Shown here: in pieces, positions 28,509 through 37,606 of the stretch
How positions within the stretch are numbered: position 1 is the first letter of the stretch
Layout: every line of letters begins with the position of its first letter
Origin: a virus
Reading direction: 5' to 3' (one strand)
IMG/VR virus record: IMGVR_UViG_3300032242_002454
Span: 62,001-126,000 of that record
DNA: 64,000 bases
Translations under genes and position numbers: made by a program
Notes under the pieces: model-generated
The model's database searches: none
What the model saw: only the letters and a program-made list of their open reading frames with translations
What the model was told of the DNA's origin: nothing

Positions 28509-29333
28509 TTATTCTCCCTTGTTAAGTTTTTTACCTAGTCTAGCACAAACAAATTCAATTAATTCAGCACGAGTGGTGTCAACTGGTGATGTTTCACTAC
28601 TAACACTGAGATTTACAGTCTCTTCAACTTCAACTGTGTCAAGAGCAGATGCATCTACTGTATCTTCGGAAGCTTTCTTCTTTTCCTTGGTATCAGTATC
28701 TTCATCTTCTTTTTTGTCTTTTGAAGTTTTATCATCTTTTTTAATCTTTTCCAACCATGGTGGCATTTTGCCAGCAAATAAACTAGTCATGGCTTCAAAA
28801 GCATCATCATTAAGATTATCAAATTTTTCAACTGTAGCTTCTGCTGATTCAGCATCAAAACCACAATCTAGTAGAGAGGCCTTTCTTTTCATCTTCTTTT
28901 CTTTCTTAGCCATCTCTTCTTCTTTCATCTTATAGCCAGCAATAACTTCGTTGGCTGCTTCTAAAGCTGCCTTAAGATTCTTATTCTCTTCATCTTTAGC
29001 GTCTTCGTCTTCTTTGACTTTGAGCTTCTTGGCTGCTTCTGTCTCTTCGTCTTCTTCTTCTTTTGCTTTCATCTTCTTAGCCATAGCTTCATTCATAGCC
29101 TTGAGGGCTTCGACTTCAGCTGTAAGAGAAGCAATTAGCTCATCTGTTGCACTAGATGTTTCAGGTTCTGTTGTTGTATTTTCTGTTGAAGCTTCTACTG
29201 TGGCCTTTGGAGCAGATTCTGTGGCCTTTGGAGCAGATTCTGTGGCCTTTGGAGCAGATTCTGTGGCGACAACAGCTTCTGTTGCTGTTTCGACCTTTTC
29301 GATTGTTTCTGCTACTTTATTGTCTGAACTCAT
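28509..29333 (-). CDS. Possible internal-start scaffolding protein
   Basis: In-frame ATG at 29333 inside the protease-scaffold gene, preceded by GTGGAGAA with GGAG 9 bases upstream. It begins MSSDNKVAETIEKVE at the junction between protease and scaffold. The product would be 274 residues of scaffold only, as with lambda C/Nu3. The start signal is visible; use of this start is inferred. Confidence 0.45.
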   Translation of the reverse strand: MSSDNKVAETIEKVETATEAVVATESAPKATESAPKATESAPKATVEASTENTTTEPETSSATDELIASLTAEVEALKAMNEAMAKKMKAKEEEDEETEAAKKLKVKEDEDAKDEENKNLKAALEAANEVIAGYKMKEEEMAKKEKKMKRKASLLDCGFDAESAEATVEKFDNLNDDAFEAMTSLFAGKMPPWLEKIKKDDKTSKDKKEDEDTDTKEKKKASEDTVDASALDTVEVEETVNLSVSSETSPVDTTRAELIEFVCARLGKKLNKGE

Positions 29334-30152
29334 AATATTATTCTCCACTTTAGAGGTTAACTGATTGTTAGATACACCTGCTATTGATAAATCGTTACTT
29401 TTTTTAGTAAACAAGTCATCAATTATATTTTTATTAAAAATAATACTTTCTGGATTAGCTGGTTTTTCAACATATCCTTTACCAGAAAATGTAATATTTC
29501 TTAATACTCTACCTATCTTATAATTGTCATGTTCTCCTAATCCACCATAAGCTCTTAAGTATTTTGTTAAATATGCAGTGTTTTCATTACGAGCTAAAGT
29601 TTTATATGTTCCAGTAGACTTATCTAGTAGACCATAATCAAAACCCTTAAAGAAACACTCCATGCTAACAAACATATCACCAGACTCTATTTCTGCAATA
29701 AGCTTATCAGATCTTTCTTTTAATTCTGGACTAGTAAAAGCTCTATAAATTACTGATCCAGTTAAAATATGGTACTTTTCTGGAAGGTTCTCAATAGGAG
29801 TATCTTCAGAAATAAGAATACCGTCTTCAGTGATTGGCCAATTGCTAGTAATATGGCCAATAATTAAATTCTCATCATGTTCTAGGTTTGTTGGTTTATC
29901 TTCTGGAGTATTTCTGGCCATCCATATTTCATCTTTATCAAAAATATCGTCATTTTTATTCCATGAAGAAGTAACTAGAATAGATTGAACATAATATAAA
30001 TCAGAATCTTCAACGGATGCTAAACTCTTAAATTTTCTGATTTGAGACTTGTTTGGGTGGCATGGCTCTGCTACGGAAGCATAAGAAATTGATGCAGATG
30101 AGGATATTTTAGCCTCTAAACCATCTTCGCGTTCTGCTGTAAATATTTGCAT
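28509..30152 (-). CDS. Prohead protease fused to scaffolding domain
   Basis: 547 residues. Residues 1-250 look like a capsid-maturation serine protease: ILVTSSWNKNDDIF, NLEHDENLIIGHITSNWP (candidate catalytic His), SGDMFVSMECFFKG (candidate Ser) and GKGYVEKPANPES at the domain end. Residues 275-547 are a charged, low-complexity scaffold. This part holds three ATESAPK-type repeats, an E/K-rich coiled coil (about 345-445) and a compact end, KASLLDCGFDAESAEATVEKFDNL. The protease would cut the scaffold and capsid during head maturation. An internal ATG with a Shine-Dalgarno may yield the scaffold alone. Confidence 0.8.
   Translation of the reverse strand: MQIFTAEREDGLEAKISSSASISYASVAEPCHPNKSQIRKFKSLASVEDSDLYYVQSILVTSSWNKNDDIFDKDEIWMARNTPEDKPTNLEHDENLIIGHITSNWPITEDGILISEDTPIENLPEKYHILTGSVIYRAFTSPELKERSDKLIAEIESGDMFVSMECFFKGFDYGLLDKSTGTYKTLARNENTAYLTKYLRAYGGLGEHDNYKIGRVLRNITFSGKGYVEKPANPESIIFNKNIIDDLFTKKSNDLSIAGVSNNQLTSKVENNIMSSDNKVAETIEKVETATEAVVATESAPKATESAPKATESAPKATVEASTENTTTEPETSSATDELIASLTAEVEALKAMNEAMAKKMKAKEEEDEETEAAKKLKVKEDEDAKDEENKNLKAALEAANEVIAGYKMKEEEMAKKEKKMKRKASLLDCGFDAESAEATVEKFDNLNDDAFEAMTSLFAGKMPPWLEKIKKDDKTSKDKKEDEDTDTKEKKKASEDTVDASALDTVEVEETVNLSVSSETSPVDTTRAELIEFVCARLGKKLNKGE
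29200..29262. repeat. Three tandem 21-bp repeats in the scaffold gene
   Basis: GTGGCCTTTGGAGCAGATTC plus T occurs three times head to tail without mismatch and encodes ESAPKAT repeated. The low divergence suggests recent or ongoing copy-number change in the linker between protease and coiled coil. Confidence 0.9.
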
Positions 30153-30155
30153 TAT

Positions 30156-32360
30156 TTATACCTCTTTTTCTATAGAAGAATACACCATAGAATAAAACGA
30201 AGCTTTGGCCTGTTTGTGTTCATCAACAGATAGATCTTTATTGAGATCAGCTTTCAGTTCTTTAAGCCATACACTATAGGCTAATATTGTTTCATTTTTG
30301 TCAAATTGACTAAGATTACCTAGTATGTCGATAATTTTATCTGAAGCTATAGTTGATAGTGGATCTAAAGTAAATAGAATTTTAGTCTTGATTAGATCTA
30401 CTTCTTTTGTTTCGTCGCTAGATAAACTTCTGAGATTTTTTTTGTTATAGAACTCTAGCATTATAGGGTTAATAATTTGACTAATCTTATCTTGAGCTTC
30501 TGATGCCCATAGTAAAAGTTTGGCGCCGGTTTGTGGTTTAAAAACTTTTGTTTTACGTTTTTCAGTATCTTTGGAAGTTTTAGGTCTGCCTTGTCCGGGC
30601 AATCCTGGCAAAGATTCAGGAGAATCTTTTGCCAACTTCGTTGAGGGTGCAGTGGCAGGGGGTTGCTTCATTTCCAATGCAGTTTTCTCACCACTCTTCT
30701 TCTTCTCAAGCTCAAGTCCAACTTGACTAGGAGCTACTGAACCACCCTGTAACGCAATTTTCTTAAGAGCATTCTCAACTTGTGGATCAAACCAAGGACC
30801 AGCTTTTTTAACCATTCTACTACTATTTCTATCTCTAGCCTCTTTATTAAGTCTACTTTTTTCCATATCAGGATCAAGACCAAATCTAGTTTGTATAAGT
30901 TCATCAGAAACTAAGTTTCTATCTGCTAGCTGAACTAATAAAGATTTCTCAGTGTCTTCATTACTAAGATCCATTCTATCAAATTCTATTTTAGCTGGAT
31001 ATCTAAATCCCATGGCTTTTTGTACCAATGCAATTTCTTGTTCCCAAAAATCTATTAACACATCTCTGCCATATTGGAGTCTTTGCGTTAAGGTCTTTAA
31101 TGAAATAAAGTTATTAGTAGTTCCCGCTGCTCCAAAGGTTCCGGTAAGAGTTGGAGGAATACCAAGACCAGCATAAACACTATTCATATGAGGAATGTAT
31201 TTGCCTTCACCTAAGAATTGATGAACTGCTGTCTTAGATTCTAATAGTTCAATATCTGGACCCCAAACAAGATCCATTGTTCCACCACCAACATTATTAC
31301 CTAAGATTTGTGCTAGTTTAGCTGTTGCTGCTTTAGTAGGAGCAATCTTATGTTCTAGACTACCTAGTTTGAAAATACGAATATTAGAGATAGCACCATC
31401 AAGAGCAGCAAGGTCTGCTAGCTTTAATTTTTCAATAACATTGATATCATCCATAATAGCATATACCATAGGAAATGCCCATGATTGCCAATCGTCTTTC
31501 TTATAGTGAAATACAAGTGTCTTATTGGTATCTAGTGGATAAGGTAGTCTACTTTTTGCTGCTGCTATAATTTGAGGAGGAAGTCCTGCAACAACTTGTT
31601 TCTCTGCATCTGTCTTTGGATTATTAATTAATTTTCTTAACTCTGGTGGCAACTGTAGTTCATAAGCTTTACTCGATGTAAATGAGGATAATGCTCCAGC
31701 TGCAATATCTACTAAAAAAGGATCAATAAAAGTATATACCCAAGGAATTTCTCTTTTCTCTAGTTGTACTTCAGACAAATCCTGTACTTGCAAATCTGGA
31801 GAAGCTATTGAGTTATATAGTTTATCTGCAACCTTAAGACTTAGTTTGCCAGTTTGTCTATTAATAACAACATTACCGCTCTTATATAGGTTGTTTAAAA
31901 ATCTTTCGCTACGATCCTTGCCTCGAATCTTTTTGAACCATTGTCTATAGAATCTTTCTATTCTTTTGTTTTTATGAACTAGTCTGATACCTTGACTAGC
32001 AAAGTCACCCATAAGATCAATAACATTTTTTACTAAACCAACTCTTTGATAAATATCTTCTGCTCGTCTGATAATCATTTTGATTTCACGAGGTACTGCT
32101 TCGTCTGGACGAAAGTAATCGTAATCAGATCTTGTTAATCCTGGTCGACCAGAAGTATTTTTATCTAAATTAGAATAGTCTAATCCATAACGTCTCATAC
32201 CACTAGCTTTTTGAACTAGGGTATATTCTGACATAGATTCAGAAGACTGCTTAAGAGCTTCTTGTTTACTGGCTAAATCGTCTCCCCAAGCAACATAAGC
32301 CTGTTCGCCAGTAACTTGAGCATCATTGATAGCATCACTTTTTGGATATTTTTTAGCCAT
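30156..32360 (-). CDS. Portal protein
   Basis: 734 residues, directly after large terminase. Portal-like features are EIKMIIRRAEDIYQRVGLVKNVIDLMGDFASQGI near residue 90, KTLVFHYKKDDWQSWAFPMVYAIMDDINVIEKLKLADLAALDGAI in the middle, and MNSVYAGLGIPPTLTGTFGAAGTTNNFISLKTLTQRLQYGRDVLIDFWEQEI. The last follows the pattern of a portal wing/stem with helices before the tunnel loop. The C-terminal 200 residues are charged and probably form the barrel. The portal forms the dodecameric DNA entry ring bound by terminase. It ends 3 bases before the protease ATG. Confidence 0.85.
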   Translation of the reverse strand: MAKKYPKSDAINDAQVTGEQAYVAWGDDLASKQEALKQSSESMSEYTLVQKASGMRRYGLDYSNLDKNTSGRPGLTRSDYDYFRPDEAVPREIKMIIRRAEDIYQRVGLVKNVIDLMGDFASQGIRLVHKNKRIERFYRQWFKKIRGKDRSERFLNNLYKSGNVVINRQTGKLSLKVADKLYNSIASPDLQVQDLSEVQLEKREIPWVYTFIDPFLVDIAAGALSSFTSSKAYELQLPPELRKLINNPKTDAEKQVVAGLPPQIIAAAKSRLPYPLDTNKTLVFHYKKDDWQSWAFPMVYAIMDDINVIEKLKLADLAALDGAISNIRIFKLGSLEHKIAPTKAATAKLAQILGNNVGGGTMDLVWGPDIELLESKTAVHQFLGEGKYIPHMNSVYAGLGIPPTLTGTFGAAGTTNNFISLKTLTQRLQYGRDVLIDFWEQEIALVQKAMGFRYPAKIEFDRMDLSNEDTEKSLLVQLADRNLVSDELIQTRFGLDPDMEKSRLNKEARDRNSSRMVKKAGPWFDPQVENALKKIALQGGSVAPSQVGLELEKKKSGEKTALEMKQPPATAPSTKLAKDSPESLPGLPGQGRPKTSKDTEKRKTKVFKPQTGAKLLLWASEAQDKISQIINPIMLEFYNKKNLRSLSSDETKEVDLIKTKILFTLDPLSTIASDKIIDILGNLSQFDKNETILAYSVWLKELKADLNKDLSVDEHKQAKASFYSMVYSSIEKEV
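30177..30187 (-). promoter_or_regulatory. Candidate late promoter motif TGGTGTATTCT
   Basis: Minus-strand TGGTGTATTCT inside the last codons of the portal gene, 25 bases before the protease-scaffold ATG. The protease gene also has GAGGTATAAATA between ribosome-binding site and ATG. Confidence 0.3.
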
Positions 32361-32406
32361 ATTTTTCTAATACTATTGTAATTTAATTGTAATTCAATTA
32401 GTGTTT

Positions 32407-32418
32407 TTATACACTGTT
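32407..32418 (-). promoter_or_regulatory. Candidate late promoter motif AACAGTGTATAA
   Basis: At the terminase stop, about 47 bases upstream of the portal ATG. GTGTATAA matches the core of the other sites. The 56-base terminase-portal gap holds nothing else recognisable. Confidence 0.3.
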
Positions 32419-34453
32419 ATCTATAAATACCAGTATAAATATCATCATCATTTGCCGAGGATGTAAACCATTCTGGGCCTTTGTACATATTTCCTTGTTG
32501 TCCAACTACATCTCTTGCATTTCCACCAATAACTTCATACTTTACAGCCTGTAAAGTTCTATTCATTTGTCTAGCGATCATATTAGCAATAACTAAAGCA
32601 CTATATCGGTCTTTTCTTAATCGACCTCTTTTACCATTTGGTAACTTAACCTCTGGAGTATCCCATCGGTCTCGTCCTCCAGAACCGGTACTTGTTTGTG
32701 TCATAACAATTGTGGTCAATTCGCTTTTTAGATCTTCAATTTCTAATATGCATTCACTAAGGCTATCATAGATAGGATTGAGATCGGCACCTAGAATATC
32801 TTTTCCTTCTTTATCTAAAGCTAAACCCAGTGTTAAAGAATCAAATCTAGGAAACAACAATACTTTATCTTCTAAATCTTTTCTTAAACCGTGATTAGCT
32901 TGTGCTGTCCAATCTGCTTTAGCAAATTGTACTAATTCTAACATGTGTAAGCCAGCTTGGTTGTCTGTATCTTTTGGCTTATTATAATCAATGACTGGCC
33001 ATATCAGATGCTCGCCATCTTCTAGTTTGCTAGGATCATGTAAAGCTTCTTCAATAGCCACACCACCACCCTGTGCATCCATGCCTATTCTAGCACAAGG
33101 AAAAGTTTTCATAAGATTACGAATTTTTCTTGCACAGAATCCATAGAAATCATATTCTTTTACTAATCCTGTTTTTTGTCTTTCTTTAAAATTACTTCTA
33201 TTAGTAGTCCATACATATACAATTCGTGAATGATCAGGATGAACCTCTAGTACAACAATACTAAAATTATCTTGTTCGGATGCTGGATCGATACCATAAA
33301 CATATTGGAGAGATGTATTACCAGTAACAATAGGATCAAATAAAATAGGTTTATTATTAATCATGATTGGACTAGAATCATTAACAACACAATTTTCAAT
33401 TAGGCTGCGCTTAAAGAATCCATCACTATCTGCTGTAAAACATGCAGCATATTCCATATTATAGATACCAGTATGGATAGTAGCTCTGGCTCTACTCACC
33501 TGTTTATCATCCATGAATCCTTTAGGAATTAATTCATATGGAATACGAATAATTGAATAGTCTTTCCAATTAAAATTACTGGGTACTTCTCCTTTGAAAA
33601 GATCTTCTAGTTTTCTAGTATCTCCTTGGCTTTCGATAATAGCTTTATATCTTTTCCAGTAACTAGCAAAATGCTTAAAAGAATAATCTGCTGTTCCTGA
33701 TATAATAGCTTGATTACCCATCTTAGTATCTAAAGCTTCTAATTCTTCATTCCATAATCCAGCTTCACTCATTGCTGCTTTTTTAGCATGTTCTTTAACA
33801 TTCTGAATAGGACTAGCAGATACGGCAGCAAACCCTGATACTACTGTTTCATAAATATCAGGACTAATAGATGCAAATTCGTCAGCGATAATGATGTGTG
33901 CTCTTAAACCTCTAATCTTACTACCATCACCCATTGGCACAGCAATGGTCCAGCTATCACCTAAACGAATAGTACATCGGTCAACGTCTCTTCTTGGACC
34001 ATCATCATTACCATTAAAAATACTTCTTAGAATAGGACTACCTCTCCAGATAGTTTCCATGTATTCGAAAATAATTTTACTCTGTCTAAATGCAGCACCC
34101 ACAATAACAATCTTAGTTCCTGGATAAAACATACATCGCAATACAGAATACAAAGCTAGAAGGAAGGATTTGCCCCAACCACGAGAAGCTATATACATAG
34201 GGAAAGGTCTATTCCAAAATTCTCTAAGGATAGCAATCTGAATAGGATGAAGCTCTATATTAAATAATAGTTTACAAGTAGATCCTAAGTATTTAGGGTT
34301 TCTTAAAAGTCTAAGAAGATGCAAGTCAGGATTTTCTATGTCCTTCTTGATTCTATGTATCATGGGATTACTTGGAAGAATAAGCTCGGAGACATCTCCA
34401 AGATTTAACCAAGCATCTTCAAATATTTTCTTTTGGTTTTGGTTGTCCTTCAA
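32417..34453 (-). CDS. terL: Terminase large subunit
   Basis: 678 residues. ATPase: Walker A RGWGKS at 91-96, Walker B IIIADEF at 187-193 with the catalytic Glu, and a coupling-like GTADYS at about 253. Nuclease (RNase H fold): YGIDPASEQDN at 386-396 with the first metal Asp, RIGMDAQGGG near 455-464 with the second, and DPIYDSLSECILEIEDL-like acidic helix further on. It packages DNA through the portal. The start overlaps the ERCC4-type nuclease gene by 35 bases. Length is typical of headful-packaging phages. Confidence 0.95.
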   Translation of the reverse strand: MKDNQNQKKIFEDAWLNLGDVSELILPSNPMIHRIKKDIENPDLHLLRLLRNPKYLGSTCKLLFNIELHPIQIAILREFWNRPFPMYIASRGWGKSFLLALYSVLRCMFYPGTKIVIVGAAFRQSKIIFEYMETIWRGSPILRSIFNGNDDGPRRDVDRCTIRLGDSWTIAVPMGDGSKIRGLRAHIIIADEFASISPDIYETVVSGFAAVSASPIQNVKEHAKKAAMSEAGLWNEELEALDTKMGNQAIISGTADYSFKHFASYWKRYKAIIESQGDTRKLEDLFKGEVPSNFNWKDYSIIRIPYELIPKGFMDDKQVSRARATIHTGIYNMEYAACFTADSDGFFKRSLIENCVVNDSSPIMINNKPILFDPIVTGNTSLQYVYGIDPASEQDNFSIVVLEVHPDHSRIVYVWTTNRSNFKERQKTGLVKEYDFYGFCARKIRNLMKTFPCARIGMDAQGGGVAIEEALHDPSKLEDGEHLIWPVIDYNKPKDTDNQAGLHMLELVQFAKADWTAQANHGLRKDLEDKVLLFPRFDSLTLGLALDKEGKDILGADLNPIYDSLSECILEIEDLKSELTTIVMTQTSTGSGGRDRWDTPEVKLPNGKRGRLRKDRYSALVIANMIARQMNRTLQAVKYEVIGGNARDVVGQQGNMYKGPEWFTSSANDDDIYTGIYR

Positions 34454-34904
34454 TTTCGTAAACCTTTTTCATAATGGATAAAGCCATTCTTTCAGCATTA
34501 GATGGACAGCCGCAGAAAAGGACTTTGATATTAAAAAACACTTGTAGTTCTACTAGATGCTTAATTATAAAGTTAGGAGAGATCTTGATTTTGTCCCACA
34601 TTTTCTTTGGAACATTTGAACCAACTGGGTAAATTAGGATATCTTCTAAATCAAATTCAAGTAATAAAAATGAATATTTATATTGAGTCATGCGACCCAC
34701 AACATCCTTGAATCTTTTTTCTGTGATATTGTTTGCTATTTCGCTAACACTCTTTTTTCTCTCAATACATAATATCTCCTCAAGCCCCCTTACAGAATAA
34801 TCTCCTGTATCAAGTTTTTCTGAAGATACTAAATGATGATCAAAGGTCCAGGGCTGTTGTTCTCTGGTATCTATGATAATTTGAAAATTATTGTAGTCTA
34901 TCAT
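34419..34904 (-). CDS. ERCC4-type (XPF-like) nuclease
   Basis: 161 residues. FQIIIDTREQQPW at 7-19 supplies the first acidic residue, DTGDYSV at 32-38 the GD pair, and LCIERKKSVSEI at 45-56 the ERK core. The usual ERKxxxD aspartate position is Ser here, with a Glu next to it. These motifs define the ERCC4 nuclease fold that cuts branched DNA. In phages such genes serve recombination or branch clearing before packaging. Its coding region overlaps both terminase (35 bases) and the HNH gene upstream (17 bases), which fits resolving branches for the packaging motor. Confidence 0.8.
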   Translation of the reverse strand: MIDYNNFQIIIDTREQQPWTFDHHLVSSEKLDTGDYSVRGLEEILCIERKKSVSEIANNITEKRFKDVVGRMTQYKYSFLLLEFDLEDILIYPVGSNVPKKMWDKIKISPNFIIKHLVELQVFFNIKVLFCGCPSNAERMALSIMKKVYEIEGQPKPKENI

Positions 34905-35157
34905 TAGCTAAAATCTTTAAAAATGTAGGAGCATAGATATCTTCCATACCTTTAATAAGGTCATGATGATATTTACACAATGTTATACCATTACTAACTT
35001 CAAACCTTAAACCAGGAAATTTGGCCCAAGTCATTATATGATGAGCATTAAGTTTACGTTTTAGAGTACACCCTGGCCATCTACAATGATGTTTATCTCT
35101 TTTATATACGCTTAGTCTCCATTTCTTATATTGAGGATCTTTATAATTTCTAAACAT
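34888..35157 (-). CDS. HNH endonuclease, small
   Basis: 89 residues. HNH core: YKRDKHHCRWPGCTLKRKLNAHHIMTWAKFPGLRFEVSNGITLCKYHHDLIKG, with CxxxxC and C..HH metal ligands, the central HH and the Asn of SNGI. Small HNH proteins beside terminase often help the packaging nuclease in other phages, so it may be a packaging cofactor and not a homing enzyme. It overlaps gmd by 8 bases and the ERCC4 gene by 17. Confidence 0.8.
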   Translation of the reverse strand: MFRNYKDPQYKKWRLSVYKRDKHHCRWPGCTLKRKLNAHHIMTWAKFPGLRFEVSNGITLCKYHHDLIKGMEDIYAPTFLKILANDRLQ

Positions 35158-36130
35158 TCTTAATATCGTATTGAAGCATATCCATAACTAATTCATCAAA
35201 AGAAATTTCTGGTACCCAACCTAGTTTATTTTTTGCTTTAGTAGCATCACCTTTCAAAAATTCTACTTCGGCTGGTCTGAATAAATCAGAATCGATCTCT
35301 ACATGATTTTTATAGTCTAGATTTGCTAGTCTAAATGCTGTTTCCACAAATTCTTTTACCGAACGAGTTTTCCCCGTAGCAATTACAAAATCTTCTGGAG
35401 AGTCTTGTTGTAACATCATATACATAGCTTTAACATAATCTTTAGCATGACCCCAGTCTCGTTGGGCATCTAGATTACCAAGTTTGAGAGGTTCTTTAAC
35501 TAATCCCTTAACTAACTTTCCAATATATCTAGTCACTTTTCGAGTTAAAAAATTCTCGCCACGTCTGGGACTCTCATGATTAAAAAGAATTCCCGAACAA
35601 CCGAATAATCCATATGAGGATCGATAAATTTCCACCATATGATAACTAGCTAGCTTGGCAACTCCGTATGGACTTTGAGGAAGCATCAGTGTAGTTTCAT
35701 TTTGATACTTTCCACCGAATTCTCCAATAGTAAAGTTTCGCCCAAACATTTCGCTGGTGCTAGCTTGATAGAATTTAGTAGATGGAGAAAGATTACGAAT
35801 ACTTTCTAAGATATTAACAACTCCCACAGTATTAATTTCAAAGGTTGTAGTTGGTTGCTTAAAGCTGGTTCCCACATGACTTTGAGCACCCAGATTATAA
35901 AACTCTTGTGGTTGGTATTGATCTATGATTCGGTTAATTCCCGAAGGATCTGTAAGATCAAATTCTTCTAATAGAAAATTATCTCTGCCTACCACATGTT
36001 TGATTCTTTCAAAATTATTGGTACTAGATCTTCGATGAAGACCCACAACCTTATAGTTTTTTTCTAATAATAGTTCAACTAAATAAGATCCATCTTGTCC
36101 AGTAATTCCCGTTACTAATGCTGTCTTCAT
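35150..36130 (-). CDS. gmd: GDP-mannose 4,6-dehydratase
   Basis: 326 residues, slightly shorter than the usual 340-370. NAD(P)-binding TGITGQDG at 7-14, HRRSS at 32-36, YNLGAQSHVG at 78-87, catalytic STSEMFG (S124-E127) and YGVAKLASY with Y155/K159, plus NHESPRRGENFLTRK at the substrate site, identify this short-chain dehydrogenase. It converts GDP-D-mannose to GDP-4-keto-6-deoxymannose, the precursor of fucose, rhamnose and perosamine sugars. No partner synthase is in the window. The product could supply the two phage glycosyltransferases or modify host surface sugars. The start shares TAATG with the preceding stop. Confidence 0.92.
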   Translation of the reverse strand: MKTALVTGITGQDGSYLVELLLEKNYKVVGLHRRSSTNNFERIKHVVGRDNFLLEEFDLTDPSGINRIIDQYQPQEFYNLGAQSHVGTSFKQPTTTFEINTVGVVNILESIRNLSPSTKFYQASTSEMFGRNFTIGEFGGKYQNETTLMLPQSPYGVAKLASYHMVEIYRSSYGLFGCSGILFNHESPRRGENFLTRKVTRYIGKLVKGLVKEPLKLGNLDAQRDWGHAKDYVKAMYMMLQQDSPEDFVIATGKTRSVKEFVETAFRLANLDYKNHVEIDSDLFRPAEVEFLKGDATKAKNKLGWVPEISFDELVMDMLQYDIKNV

Positions 36131-36960
36131 TATTTATCCTCTTTCTCTATAACACTTTCTGCTGTTAAAAATGGACTATCAATTCCACCGTCGGCATATT
36201 GATGATAACCTTCTAAGGTAAGCATTACCTTGTCAGTTGCCATACTAATAATTTCCATCTCACGACCCTCACGCTCACGAATTTCTTCGTCTTCTAACAT
36301 TCGGATCAATCCCACCCAAGAACTCTTTCCGTCTTCGATTCTTTTAATTCTTTGTTCTCTTGTGGCTTTAAGATCCTTGCTAATCTTTTGTTGTTCATTG
36401 AGAAGCTTAGTATATTCATTTGTGTAGTTGGCAATACTATTACGAGCAAAACTTAACTGGGTTTCCATATTAACAAGCTTGGGGATGTCTCTTTCAATTT
36501 CTGGTTTATCATATTCCTTGTCAACTTGCTTTTGAAGTTTTTCAGTTTCGCTTATGTGACGTTTGCGTTCTTTCATACTTCTATTGATAAGAATATCGAT
36601 AGTGATGAATTGTTTAATCTGAAGTTCTTCGGCAGGAAGAACGTCTTCACGAAACTGTCTAATTAAATTAATCCACAAACTTTCAAAGTATTCTAGTTCC
36701 CCACTATCCTCATCAAACTGTCTTTTGATTTCTATCCAGAAGTTTTTCCCGTGCAGCTTCTGTCTTAAAATCCGATCATCAGTAGCTTCTTCAGGATCTT
36801 GATTCAACTTGGCTTCTTCAATATATCTTTGGACAGGAGCGGTTGACCGATTAAGATTTTCCGCAATAGTTTCAATAGACAATAACGCTATATTGTCGCG
36901 GATATATTTTTCTTCGTCTAATCCTAATTGACCTCTTTTTTTTGGTCCTTTAGTACTCAT
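36130..36960 (-). CDS. Candidate terminase small subunit (HTH plus coiled coil)
   Basis: 276 residues from ATG 36960. AGAGGA sits 8 bases upstream; the ATG at 36966 is too close to it. Residues 15-50 (DEEKYIRDNIALLSIETIAENLNRSTAPVQRYIEE) form a helix-turn-helix. The centre (about 125-215, SMKERKRHISETEKLQKQVDKEYD... to LKATREQRIKR) is a long charged coiled coil. DNA-binding HTH plus oligomerising coiled coil upstream of the large terminase fits a small terminase that recognises viral DNA. Evidence is architectural, not a family match. The gene overlaps the sigma gene by 11 bases. Confidence 0.5.
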   Translation of the reverse strand: MSTKGPKKRGQLGLDEEKYIRDNIALLSIETIAENLNRSTAPVQRYIEEAKLNQDPEEATDDRILRQKLHGKNFWIEIKRQFDEDSGELEYFESLWINLIRQFREDVLPAEELQIKQFITIDILINRSMKERKRHISETEKLQKQVDKEYDKPEIERDIPKLVNMETQLSFARNSIANYTNEYTKLLNEQQKISKDLKATREQRIKRIEDGKSSWVGLIRMLEDEEIREREGREMEIISMATDKVMLTLEGYHQYADGGIDSPFLTAESVIEKEDK

Positions 36961-37606
36961 ATCCATGTTCCTCTAGTATCTGTTGAATAATGGTCTGGAG
37001 TTTTTTAAGGTCATTCTTATAGATCTTTTCTCCATATTTTAGTCTTAAATAGGTTTCTCTATATTGAGCAGGTAAATGTTTGTCTAGTAGGTCTATTATT
37101 TGGTGGTTAAAGACCATTTCGGGAATATTATCTGATTTATGATTGCGGGGGCAACTATCTTGAAGGTCATCTATGCCTACGGGTTTCATAATATTCTTTT
37201 TGGATGAATTGCGGGTTTCCCAGGCCATGAATAGTTCGCAGTCTGTTTTATTTTCAAACTCTAAACAGCCACTCATGCTTTTTTTACAGTGGGCATCGTA
37301 TAAGGGGCAACTTAAACAGGGTTTATCGGGTCTTTGATAATTATCTCTTTTATAATTGAAGAGGCGATTACGAACGTGGGTCCAAAGGAAATTTTCAAGA
37401 GGTCTTTTATTATCATACTTTTGAAGTCCTTCCAAGGCAAATATAGCAGCTTGTTGCTTCATGTCATCGAAACTATGATAGCCGAATTTAAATTTGTGGC
37501 CTAATCTTTTGCTAATATTGTCAAGTACATCTAAAAATTGTTCTTGGGTAACACCATTGGGCAGATTAGTTGAGGGGGCTTTCGGTTTGGTGGTTTTCTT
37601 GGTCAT
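36950..37606 (-). CDS. gp55-like late sigma factor
   Basis: 218 residues. The region-2 pattern of sigma-70 family proteins is clear: FGYHSFDDMKQQAAIFALEGLQKYDNKRPLENFLWTHVRNRLFNYKRDNYQR at about 40-92. The spacing matches T4 gp55-type late sigma factors, which lack region 4. An inserted Cys-rich loop (PCLSCPLYDAHCKKSMSGC) may bind zinc. The C-terminus has a short helical ETYLRLKYGEKIYKNDLKKL segment resembling a region-4 remnant. It should direct host RNA polymerase to late promoters, possibly the GGTGTATTA sites noted here. It is near the start of the leftward operon, as an early/middle product would be. Confidence 0.75.
   Translation of the reverse strand: MTKKTTKPKAPSTNLPNGVTQEQFLDVLDNISKRLGHKFKFGYHSFDDMKQQAAIFALEGLQKYDNKRPLENFLWTHVRNRLFNYKRDNYQRPDKPCLSCPLYDAHCKKSMSGCLEFENKTDCELFMAWETRNSSKKNIMKPVGIDDLQDSCPRNHKSDNIPEMVFNHQIIDLLDKHLPAQYRETYLRLKYGEKIYKNDLKKLQTIIQQILEEHGYEY

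Noticed and set aside
28519-29364. Long plus-strand frames opposite the protease-scaffold gene
   Set aside because: Ser/Phe/Leu-rich mirror of the E/K-rich coiled coil on the coding strand; no start signals.
30140-30152. TATAAATA before the protease gene as a T4 late promoter
   Set aside because: It lies between the ribosome-binding site and the ATG, too close to serve that gene, and is not repeated before other late genes.
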